Shown here: positions 13,153 through 20,700 of the stretch, piece by piece
How the letters are laid out: each line of letters opens with the position of its first letter
Position numbering within the stretch: the stretch's first letter is position 1
Source: Nitrososphaera sp. UBA210
GTDB lineage: Archaea > Thermoproteota > Nitrososphaeria > Nitrososphaerales > Nitrososphaeraceae
Direction of reading: 5' to 3'
DNA length: 20,813 nucleotides
Assembly (NCBI GenBank): GCA_002494895.1
Contig: DADA01000034.1
Coordinates: 1 to 20,813, forward strand
Position numbers and translations under genes: made by a program
Notes under the pieces: model-generated
Told to the model about the DNA's origin: nothing
The model's database searches: none
Seen by the model: only the letters and a program-made list of their open reading frames with translations

Positions 13153-13560
13153 ATGCTTGATGAAAGAAACGCATCCCAGCCCACAAAAGATGTTTTCCTA
13201 GTAGACGATGAGCTTGACATCATTTCAGTTGTGAAAAAGCTATTGGAACGGAACGGGTTTCAAGTTCATGCTTTCGATGACCCAAACAAAGCTCTGGAGG
13301 CATTCAGGGCGGATGGCAAAGACTGTTCCGTGGTCCTGTCCGACATCAGGATGCCTGGAATGAACGGGTTTCAACTGGCCCAGCAAGTCAGCCAGCTTAG
13401 ACCGGATGTGAGAATTGTCTTGATGACTGCATTTGAAATTCACAAGACAGAATTTGATAAGGTGCTTCCTTCGACTGATGTTGCCGCATTGATAAGAAAA
13501 CCGGTAGGCGAACGGAAATTACTTGACACTCTTGGTGCACTCTTTGTAGACGGACGATGA
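13153..13560 (+). CDS. Single-domain response regulator (CheY-like receiver)
   Basis: A 135-residue receiver domain without an output domain. All phosphorylation residues are present: acidic pair D18-D19, phospho-acceptor D64 (VLSDIRMPG), T92 (MTAF) and K116 (IRKP). It therefore should be phosphorylated by a histidine kinase encoded elsewhere and act by protein contact. The ATG at 13153 places ten or so residues before the first strand, which is normal. The stop codon TGA (13558-13560) directly abuts repeat copy 8, so the last residues (FVDGR) may have been altered by the junction. Confidence 0.93.
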   Translation: MLDERNASQPTKDVFLVDDELDIISVVKKLLERNGFQVHAFDDPNKALEAFRADGKDCSVVLSDIRMPGMNGFQLAQQVSQLRPDVRIVLMTAFEIHKTEFDKVLPSTDVAALIRKPVGERKLLDTLGALFVDGR

Positions 13561-13626
13561 GTACCTTGACCAGGCTGGGCTAACTTCGCACTGCTGCAAA
13601 TTTAGGAGATGAAAATAAAAGCGTTT
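13561..13626 (-). repeat. tRNA-Gly 5'-fragment repeat, copy 8
   Basis: The promoter and tRNA 5' end (at 13589) match copy 2 almost perfectly, but homology stops at the 3' side of the D arm (GTACC on the plus strand), so the anticodon and T arms are missing. The left border is the stop codon of the response-regulator gene. Confidence 0.87.
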
Positions 13627-13914
13627 GGCGGTCGTGCTTCTTATGATGTGGTTGGGAGCCGATCACACTGGCAGAATACGCGAAAAGAAAGCCATGAACA
13701 GATACGTCATGAACTGTTCGTTACTCTCATTGCATCCTGAAACGCTTTAACACTATGAGAATACTTTGTCATCCCAATAGATCGGTCGCGTATGCAGCGA
13801 ATCTCCAACTGTGATCAGGATGCCAGTGACAGGTTTGATGCAGGGCGGCGCTGAGCATCTCCTCAAAAATGTTTATATGTCCACAAATATATACATATGT
13901 CCTAGAATACGGAC
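13627..13914. other. Gap between repeat copy 8 and the MNT gene
   Basis: I see no gene here. The last 50 bp carry the promoter and operator-like repeats of the nucleotidyltransferase gene. A short open plus-strand frame (from the repeat ATG at about 13609 to TGA near 13738) has no recognisable content. Confidence 0.5.
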
Positions 13915-13916
13915 AT
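13876..13916 (+). promoter_or_regulatory. TATA box and operator-like repeats of the MNT gene
   Basis: AATATATAC (13886-13894) is about 22-29 nt upstream of the ATG at 13915, implying a leaderless mRNA. TATGTCC occurs at 13876-13882 and 13896-13902, and its complement GGACAT at 13911-13916 runs into the start codon, forming an inverted pair ATGTCC/GGACAT around 8 bp. The sites flank the TATA box, as expected for repression by the gene's own winged helix. Confidence 0.55.
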
Positions 13917-14526
13917 GCAGTACCACAATTACCTTGAATCCCTGCTGAGCAGCCGAGCCATCCTGCGCCTAGTGAAGGTCCTGCTTGATCATCCTGGGAA
14001 GGTGTTCACTGTGCGAAAACTTGCCTCAGACGCTAATGTTTCATCTAGCAAGGCCGCTGTCTTGGTTCAGGAGCTAGAAAAGTATGGGATAATAAGAATA
14101 CAGCCTGTAGGACGGTCTTACCTTTTGACGTTAAATGAACACAATTACATCTTGAATAAGATACTGAAACAAATCATTAGGGCTGAGAAAGACACACTGG
14201 ACGAACTTGTCGTAACACTACGCAAACATTTGGAAGATGATAAAATCATCTCCGCAGTACTCTTTGGAAGCGTGGCCCTAAAGAGAGAAGGTCAGGATAG
14301 CGATATCGATCTGCTGATCATTTCTAATGATTTTGAATCTGCCACTTCAATTGTATCAAAGGCGCAAGAAGCAGTTTCATCTATCTTTAACGGTCGTCTC
14401 TCTCCTTTAATCATGAATGAACGAGAACTAGTGGCAAAGAAGAAAGGGCCTTTGGTGCGTTCTATTGTGGCTAACCACAAACCAGTTGCAGGAAAAAGTC
14501 TGAAAGAGGTCATAGCTGATAAATGA
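13915..14526 (+). CDS. Winged-helix/minimal nucleotidyltransferase (MntA-like) protein
   Basis: A 203-residue protein. Residues about 5-80 form a winged helix (FTVRKLASDANVSSSKAAVL). Residues about 105-200 form a minimal nucleotidyltransferase with the GSX10DXD motif (GSVALKREGQ, then DSDID). MntA antitoxins with this motif AMPylate and silence their HEPN RNase partner. Here the downstream HEPN gene overlaps by 4 bp (ATGA), as in HepT-MntA modules, with the order antitoxin first. The fused winged helix probably represses the operon through the ATGTCC sites. Start: ATG at 13915, fixed by the TATA distance. All visible catalytic residues are intact, in contrast to the broken partner. Confidence 0.9.
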   Translation: MQYHNYLESLLSSRAILRLVKVLLDHPGKVFTVRKLASDANVSSSKAAVLVQELEKYGIIRIQPVGRSYLLTLNEHNYILNKILKQIIRAEKDTLDELVVTLRKHLEDDKIISAVLFGSVALKREGQDSDIDLLIISNDFESATSIVSKAQEAVSSIFNGRLSPLIMNERELVAKKKGPLVRSIVANHKPVAGKSLKEVIADK

Positions 14527-14917
14527 CTAGCTCCACCAATCCTGACAAAGCGGAAAACTACCTGAGAAAGGCAGACGCATCATTAAGTATGGCGAAGATA
14601 GCGATCACAAGGACGCATACGACAATGCAGTGATGAGCGCGGTTCACGGTGCTATAAACGCCCTTGATGCTCTTACCACCTCGTATTTAGGCAAGAGATC
14701 TTCTGGGTCCCATACCGATGCCGTCTCCCTGGTGAAGGGAATATTCAGTCCAGCGGAATATCAAGGTATTCAAAGGCAGTATTCTTCATTAATGAGCATG
14801 AAAAATGCGTCTGAATACCAGCCTGATTTAATGAGCCCCGAAGATGCCGAGAAGGCCGTAAAATGGTCCGAACGAATCACTAACAAAGTGCATGACAAGC
14901 TGAAACCGCAAGCGTGA
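14523..14917 (+). pseudogene. HEPN-domain gene with a one-base frameshift
   Basis: The frame from the ATG at 14523 reads a typical HEPN start (PDKAENYLRKADASLSMAKIA) and then ends at TGA near 14631. The frame that continues the domain (HKDAYDNAVMSAVHGAINAL) is offset by one missing base at about 14608. Restoring one base gives a 131-residue HEPN protein. The RX4H RNase motif is present (RSSGSH), but the Tyr two residues after His, the AMPylation site in HepT, is absent. A residual 95-residue product could start at GTG 14630. Because the overlapping MNT gene is intact, this is either recent toxin inactivation or a sequencing error. Confidence 0.78.
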
Positions 14918-14981
14918 TTTCAAGACTGCAGCAGGAACGAAGACCCCGGCTTTCGCGTCCACACTTTGTTACAAGTAAGAC

Positions 14982-15122
14982 TCAGGTGGATGTGCCCGTT
15001 TTCACCTTCACTTTTTCATCATACTTTTCCAGTAACTCATACAATTTCGCATTATCCTTCAGATTATCTTGAATTGCCTTTCTGACTTGCCCCTCTGCAG
15101 GTTTGGTTACTGTGTATGTCAA
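14982..15122 (-). CDS. Possible 46-residue small protein
   Basis: The minus strand has an open frame from TTG 15122 to TGA 14982. It has a convincing coding texture, charged and helical (VTKPAEGQVRKAIQDNLKDN, then AKLYELLEKYDEKVKVK). An in-frame TAA just upstream limits the start to this TTG, which lies about 20-30 nt after a TATA-like CTTAAAGAAGC. It could be a true small gene or the end of a lost one. The family is unknown. Confidence 0.42.
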   Translation of the reverse strand: MTYTVTKPAEGQVRKAIQDNLKDNAKLYELLEKYDEKVKVKTGTST

Positions 15123-15206
15123 CGTACTTTAATAGACTATAGCTTCTTTAAGTGTTGTCCACGCCAGAGCAAGAACAAATAGATGCTTTGTAAAAAGTGA
15201 CATAAC

Positions 15207-15767
15207 ATGACAATGTATGTTTCAGTCGACATTGAGGCCAGCGGTCCGTTTCCTCCAGATTATAGCATGCTCAGCATCGGCGCTGTGGCGGTAGGCAATC
15301 CTTCTGTAAAGTTCTATAGCGAATTAAAGCCGATAAGTGACAACTTTACAAAAGAGGCACTTGAAGTATCGGGCTTTACAATGGAGCAGGCCAGGGAGAA
15401 CGGAAAAGACCCGGCAACTGCAATGAGAGATTTTGCCGGGTGGATCGAGAAGCTGTCGAGTAAAGGCAAGCCCAAGTTCGTCGGCTATCCTGCTGGCTTT
15501 GATTGGCAGTTCGTAAACTATTACTTTCTGAAATATCTCGGAAGAAATCCGTTCGGGTTAGCGCCTGTGGATATCAGGAGTGTATACTTTGGCATGTTCC
15601 CAGCAGAAAACGGGTTTACCATTAGAAAGCAGGACATGAAGAACAAGCTTGGTGTCAGCGCAATGCATACTCATAATGCGCTGGATGACGCAGAAGAACA
15701 GGCGCAGATCTTTGCCAGGATGCTAGAAATTAGAAGAGGAGCAAATGATGACATCCATATGGGATGA
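15207..15767 (+). CDS. DEDDh 3'-5' exonuclease (DnaQ/RNase T superfamily)
   Basis: A 186-residue single-domain nuclease. Exo I is D8-x-E10 (SVDIEASGP), Exo II includes D99 (GYPAGFDWQF), and Exo III is H156 with D161 (HTHNALDDA). It is thus the DEDDh type with all four metal-binding acids and the general-base His. It should remove nucleotides from DNA or RNA 3' ends; the substrate cannot be told from the sequence. ATG at 15207 is used; an in-frame ATG two codons later is equally compatible. It is followed 35 bp later by a winged-helix gene, perhaps co-transcribed. Confidence 0.92.
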   Translation: MTMYVSVDIEASGPFPPDYSMLSIGAVAVGNPSVKFYSELKPISDNFTKEALEVSGFTMEQARENGKDPATAMRDFAGWIEKLSSKGKPKFVGYPAGFDWQFVNYYFLKYLGRNPFGLAPVDIRSVYFGMFPAENGFTIRKQDMKNKLGVSAMHTHNALDDAEEQAQIFARMLEIRRGANDDIHMG

Positions 15768-15802
15768 ACCCGATTGATCATCAAGCCTAAAATAATGGGC
15801 AT

Positions 15803-16156
15803 ATGGTCCAAAAGCTGGACTTTATTACCCCTACCCTAATTCAGGTGCTGGATGTGTTCATGGCGGATCCCATCCAAGAACATCACGAGCGCGAGGTAAT
15901 GAGGATGGCCGGCGTAAGTAAGGGCTCTGCTAACAGAATATTGCACGAATTGTCTGAGAGTGGATTCCTGACAGCCCGGAAGAAGGGAAGGATGATATTT
16001 TACAAGCTGAATCTAAAAGACCCGTCTGCGAGGCAATTCAAGATCCTGTCTAACGTCTATTCTCTCAAAGAGTTGCTTGAAGGATTGAAAGGTACTCGCG
16101 TAGAGAATGCAGAAAAGCTTCTGGCAAGGTCAAAAGAGATTCTTAAAATAAAGTAA
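15803..16156 (+). CDS. Winged-helix transcription regulator
   Basis: A 117-residue protein with a clear winged helix (HEREVMRMAGVSKGSANRIL as the recognition region, then HELSESGFLTARKKGRMIFY as wing), followed by a helical tail (AEKLLARSKEIL). It resembles the N-terminal module of archaeal winged-helix/nucleotidyltransferase proteins such as the gene at 13915, but the transferase domain is absent, so it is either a stand-alone regulator or a shortened relative. ATG at 15803. It probably shares a transcript with the exonuclease gene. Confidence 0.8.
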   Translation: MVQKLDFITPTLIQVLDVFMADPIQEHHEREVMRMAGVSKGSANRILHELSESGFLTARKKGRMIFYKLNLKDPSARQFKILSNVYSLKELLEGLKGTRVENAEKLLARSKEILKIK

Positions 16157-16243
16157 ACGCGTCTTTGATGAGGTAGACATCATGCAAGACAATATTATTG
16201 ATCGCACTTGAGACATATGGGATGTCGTAATAACAAATACCTC

Positions 16244-16309
16244 TTTCGAACCCCACATCTTGTACAGACTTTGGTGAAAATTCTAGATGAAAATAAAGCC
16301 CTTGCCTTC
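16244..16309 (-). repeat. tRNA-Gly fragment repeat, copy 9 (decayed)
   Basis: The plus strand shows TTTCGAACCCC (T-loop side) and, about 20 bp on, TGAAAATTCTAGATGAAAATA then AAGCCCTTGCC. The latter closely parallels the promoter part of copies 6 and 1. The D and anticodon arms are unrecognisable. It is the farthest and most decayed member of the series. Confidence 0.5.
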
Positions 16310-16324
16310 TATGTAATTCTCAAC

Positions 16325-17467
16325 TCACTCAACAACTAGAAATTCCTTTGTCAAGCTGTAGTGGAACGATGTGTAGTCTGCTTCAAAAGACACAGTCACT
16401 CTGTACGTTCCTGTCTGATTGATTGGTATTTCGTAGGCAGGTCCCTGCTCCGGCAATGGAAAATGGTAACTGACATCATTGTAGGGCGCAGCCACATTAA
16501 AGCAATCAAACACCCCTCCATAGTAGTATCTAAAAGGTTGTTCGTCCGGTGATTGATTGGTTCTTTCCACAGACACTCCAAATTCGCCGCAGCCTGTTTC
16601 GAACCCGCTTATGTCCACCGTAAATTCTACAGGCTCCTGCCCGAGTTGATAGACATCTTTTAACCCGCCAAGTTCGAACTCTAGATGCGCGTTTGTTGCT
16701 TCACGCGGTATTACCCAGACGACTCCTCGCATCCATTCTCTTTCAAGGTCAACATAACCGAATTGGCCTGCTCCAGTGAATGTGTGTTCAAATGAGTAAC
16801 CCGGATACATGAAGGCCGGTCCTTCAAACTCCACGGGATTTATAGAATCGCCAGCGAGCCGGTGCGATACGATATCTCCATTGGTCCACCTTACCGTATT
16901 GTTTACGCCAATTACCACTCTTATCAATGAGGGCTCGAAGTTTACCTGCTGGAGGGAAGGATCCGGATCATATGGAATTGCTATCACGGCCCTATCAGAA
17001 TTGGTAGCTATAGTAATATTTTGACTCATAACTGCTGTTAGAATCTGAGGGTTCTCAGTGTTACTCACGGCAAATGTTCGCAGTTCGTAATCGCCACCTC
17101 GAAGAGGCACCCACGAAACGCCTACCTCGGTCTGGTCCTCTATCCCTCTCAAAACTCCGCTCTGCCAGCTCAGAGATTCTGTGGTTCCGTCAGAATTTCT
17201 TACCTCCACCAAAGCAAAGAAAGGCACGTCATCCTCGACGCAATTATTGCTGATTATGGTAGTAATGACAAATTGTTCGCCCGCTGTCGCTTCAGCCAGT
17301 ACCCTAGAGCTAGGCGATTTCAGAACAGGATTTGTTGTTTCAAGATTACACGAGCTCGCAAGAACGCCCGGAAAGTCCAGGATCTCGGCGGATAAAGTCA
17401 TTATCAGCCCTACAAACATGATCGTAGCGGTAATCGCAGATCTGCCTGCTCCCGCTCGTTCATTCAA
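16325..17467 (-). CDS. Exported protein with a degenerate plastocyanin-like domain
   Basis: A 380-residue protein from TTG 17467; a TGA lies four codons upstream and no in-frame ATG precedes residue 17, so this start is probable, with ATG at residue 17 as the alternative. An N-terminal hydrophobic segment (about 11-37) acts as a signal or anchor. Residues about 40-155 form an immunoglobulin-like domain. Residues about 170-255 have the cupredoxin pattern (SLQQVNFEPSLIRVVIGVNN, TVRWTNGDIVSH). Aligning the ligand loop to the usual Y-x-C-x-x-H-x-W-M shows Y238, D240, R243, W245 and M246. Thus the copper Cys and second His are lost, while H202 and M246 remain. A C-terminal beta domain (about 260-380) follows. 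The fold call is by motif; it is probably a structural or binding protein rather than an electron carrier. Confidence 0.75.
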   Translation of the reverse strand: MNERAGAGRSAITATIMFVGLIMTLSAEILDFPGVLASSCNLETTNPVLKSPSSRVLAEATAGEQFVITTIISNNCVEDDVPFFALVEVRNSDGTTESLSWQSGVLRGIEDQTEVGVSWVPLRGGDYELRTFAVSNTENPQILTAVMSQNITIATNSDRAVIAIPYDPDPSLQQVNFEPSLIRVVIGVNNTVRWTNGDIVSHRLAGDSINPVEFEGPAFMYPGYSFEHTFTGAGQFGYVDLEREWMRGVVWVIPREATNAHLEFELGGLKDVYQLGQEPVEFTVDISGFETGCGEFGVSVERTNQSPDEQPFRYYYGGVFDCFNVAAPYNDVSYHFPLPEQGPAYEIPINQTGTYRVTVSFEADYTSFHYSLTKEFLVVE

Positions 17468-17710
17468 TACGGCAAATCATGTCCGCGTCATGCTTTTGAG
17501 TATTATGCACGAAACGTCCACCTGGAACAAACGGGTTTGCTTGAATGACGAAATAAACTTTAAAGAAGCCTTGCCGGCAATAGCCGCGAATGCCAAGGCT
17601 GGTTGTTTGCGGCCGTCCCTGGGACACCGCGCTTTTTGTTCAGATGCTTCCAGCTCCTGGTGAATAGGTTCTGGCATCCTGAGGATGACTCGAGCGCAAG
17701 AACTCCCATC

Positions 17711-20700
17711 CTAGTCATCGTCATCATCCTCATCTTCCTCGTCATGGTCGTCCTCTCCACAGTCGCTATCGTTGTCGTCATCGCCGTGGTTGCTGTGCTT
17801 GCGATCCTTTTCCTTGTCATCGTGATTATCATCCCTTTCTTCATCATCATGGTTCCGTTCTTTCTCCTCATCGTCATCCTCTTCATCACTGTCGTGATCG
17901 TGCTTGCCTACTTCACCATGACTATCGTCGTCATGATCATCGTCTCGTTTGTCATTATCCTTTTCATCATGGTCGTGATGCTTGTCATTTCCATCTCTAT
18001 CGTCATCATCCTCTTCGTTATCATGATCATCGTCGTTTACTCCCCCATGATCATCTTCATCATTCTCGTCTTCCTCTTCATCATCGTCATCATCGTCATC
18101 ATGGTGCTTCTTTTGGACTATCACATCCACGGTCGCCGTTGCGGAATTTGTCCCGTCCGTTATAGTGTAGCTAAAGTGATCCTCTCCAGAGAATCCATGA
18201 TTGGGTCTGTAAATTATCGCATTGCCGTCCGCGCTTATCGTGACTGAGCCGTGAGAAGGAGTTCCTACAGAATCGATGCTTAGCACATCGTTGTCAGAAT
18301 CTTCGTCATTGCTCAGGACGTTGATCAGCACCGAGTGATTACGAGTTGTTTCTGCCGTGTCATCGCGAGCCGCAGGCGAATCGTTGACATGTGTAACAAT
18401 GATAGTCACTGTTCCCGTTGCGATTCCGCCACTGCCGTCCGAGATCTGGTACTGGAAGGAATCAACTCCGTTAAAGTTCTCATCGGGCATGTATAGAAAG
18501 ATGCCATCCTGATTCAGGACCACTGTGCCATGGGTGGTACCGCCTGGAATCAGACTAGTGCTCAAATGGTCGCCATCCACATCAGCGTCGTTAAGCAGGA
18601 CGCCTCCTGTTAATGGCGTATCTTCTGTGAGCTCAAAGTTGTCACTGTTGGCGATAGGCGAATCGTTGACGCTATTTACCACAATGCTCACATTTGCAAC
18701 ATTGCTGTAGGCCAGTCCGTCGGTGACACGAAATGCAAATCCATCAGCGCCATGATAGTTTGCTTCAGGGATGTATCTAACGATAAAGTTGCCACCGGAT
18801 ACTACCTCCAAGCTGCCGTGCAGCGGTGCAACTAGTATTTCCAGGTCCAAGATGCTTCCCTCCACGTCCAGTGCATGAAGCTCGATCTCCACAGACTGAT
18901 CCTCGTCCATAACAACTTCTTCACTAGAGATCACCGGAGCGTCATTAACCGAGCCCAGAGTGATGGTAACGGTCGCCGATGCCGAGCCCCCATTGCCGTC
19001 CGAGATCATGTATTTGAATGAATCTGTTCCATCAAAGTCTGGATTTGGAGTATAGGCAATAGTACCGTCCCCATTGACACTAACTAGGCCGTGGTTCGGC
19101 CCTTCAGAAATTGCGATGCTCAAGAGATCCCCATCAACATCGACAGCGTCATTGAGAACGTCTATGATTGAGACATTGCCTTCGTAGCCATACACCAAGC
19201 TGTCATAAGCTACAGGCGAATCGTTGACGCCAGTGATAACGATCTCTACCGTAGCAATATCGCTTCCCGCAATGCCGTCGCTTACCTGATAGGTAAAAGA
19301 GTCCGAACCGAAGTAATTCGCAAGCGGGATGTACTGTACTGTTCCTGCGGTACCATCGATCATTACTAGCATTCCGTGCAGGGGTTGAGAAACGATGCTG
19401 AATGTGATGATGTCGCCGTCTGGATCGGTTGCATTGAGCTGGATGCTTGCCGAGCTATCTTCACCAAGCACAACGATGACGTTCTCGGCAGTAGGCGTGG
19501 TGTTTGCAGGGATCACGATATCATCACTCGATTGGGTATCATTTACAGGGCTTTCGACATCGCTACCAGGCGGGATGACAACTGCGGGAAGAACAGTGAT
19601 CGTCAGACTAGCTGAAACCGAGCCTCCATTAGAGTCGGTGACTGTAAAGCTAAACGAGTCTTGCCCGACAAAACCTGGTGCGGGCGTATAAGTTACTGTG
19701 CCGTCAGAATTCATGATTATCCCTCCGTTTGATGGCTGCGTAAAGTTTGATACTGTGGGGATATCAGCGTCCGGATCGAAAACGTAGGACAGGATATCTA
19801 TTTGCACAGAACTGCCTTCCATAGTCGAAATGGTGCCTATGGCGGCTCCATCAATGATTGGGATGTCGTTGACTGGTGTAACAATAATGTCTACGATGCC
19901 ACTGGAATTGTATGAGACATCTGCTATGGTATAACTAAAGCTGTCTGCACCCTGGAAATCTTTGTTCGGAGTATAAGTAACAGTCTTGTTGTCAGGGCTT
20001 ATGGTGACGATGCCGTGGGTCGGCAGCACCGTAATTGTCAAAGAAGCAACATCTCCATCGACATCAGATGTTCTGTTGATCAGTGTCAGAATAACGGGGG
20101 TATCTTCTGTGGTCGTGACAGTAAGATTTGCAGCTGATGGCGGATCGTTTGTCGCTATGATAGTGATGGCGACATTTTGTGTGGTAGTGCCGCTGCCGTC
20201 CGTTGAGCTTACCGTGAAGGAATCAATGCCATTGTAATTGGGATCAGGGGTATAGGTGAGTGCGTTATTTGAGTCGTGGGAAACACTTCCATGCAGGGGT
20301 TGCGTGACATTGGAAATGACCGCGCTGCTTCCATTCGAGTTGTTCCATACCTGTATCTGTATTGCCTGATCTTCAAGGGTGGTGTAATTTCCACTTGTGG
20401 CACTGGTCTGGTTTATCGCATCACTTGAATCGTCCTGACCAGACTCTTGGTTAGTGTCATCATCTCCGCTTCCGACATGAGCATCCTGACTCGTGTCCTG
20501 AGGATCGTGGTGATGGCTTCTGCGATGGCCTTGAACCTCATTAACTTCATCTTCGACGGGATCTGGCTCCACAGGTTGATCTTCTACAACTTGCTCGACG
20601 ATCGTGATGGGTGATTCGTTCGATCCGTCATCGGATTCATCACTGGATGAACCAGCTACCTGTTCGACGAGGACGAGATTGAAAGGCCACGAGTTGCTCT

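Noticed and set aside
90..13738. Each repeat copy contains a plus-strand ATGAAAATAAAAGC, seeming to start a family of short MKIKA... peptides
   Set aside because: The codons are simply the complement of the tRNA TATA element. The frames diverge at once, have different lengths and end at random stops.
1..16309. CRISPR array as an explanation of the regularly oriented repeats
   Set aside because: Repeats are ~95 bp, matched to a tRNA and promoter, and separated by 0.7-5.5 kb of genes; there are no short spacers and no cas genes.
17603..18247. A long plus-strand frame encoding an extremely hydrophobic, multi-membrane-like protein
   Set aside because: It is the antisense of the Asp/His-rich tail: GAT/GAC codons read as ATC/GTC on the other strand give Ile/Val runs. 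There is no independent start or promoter signal.
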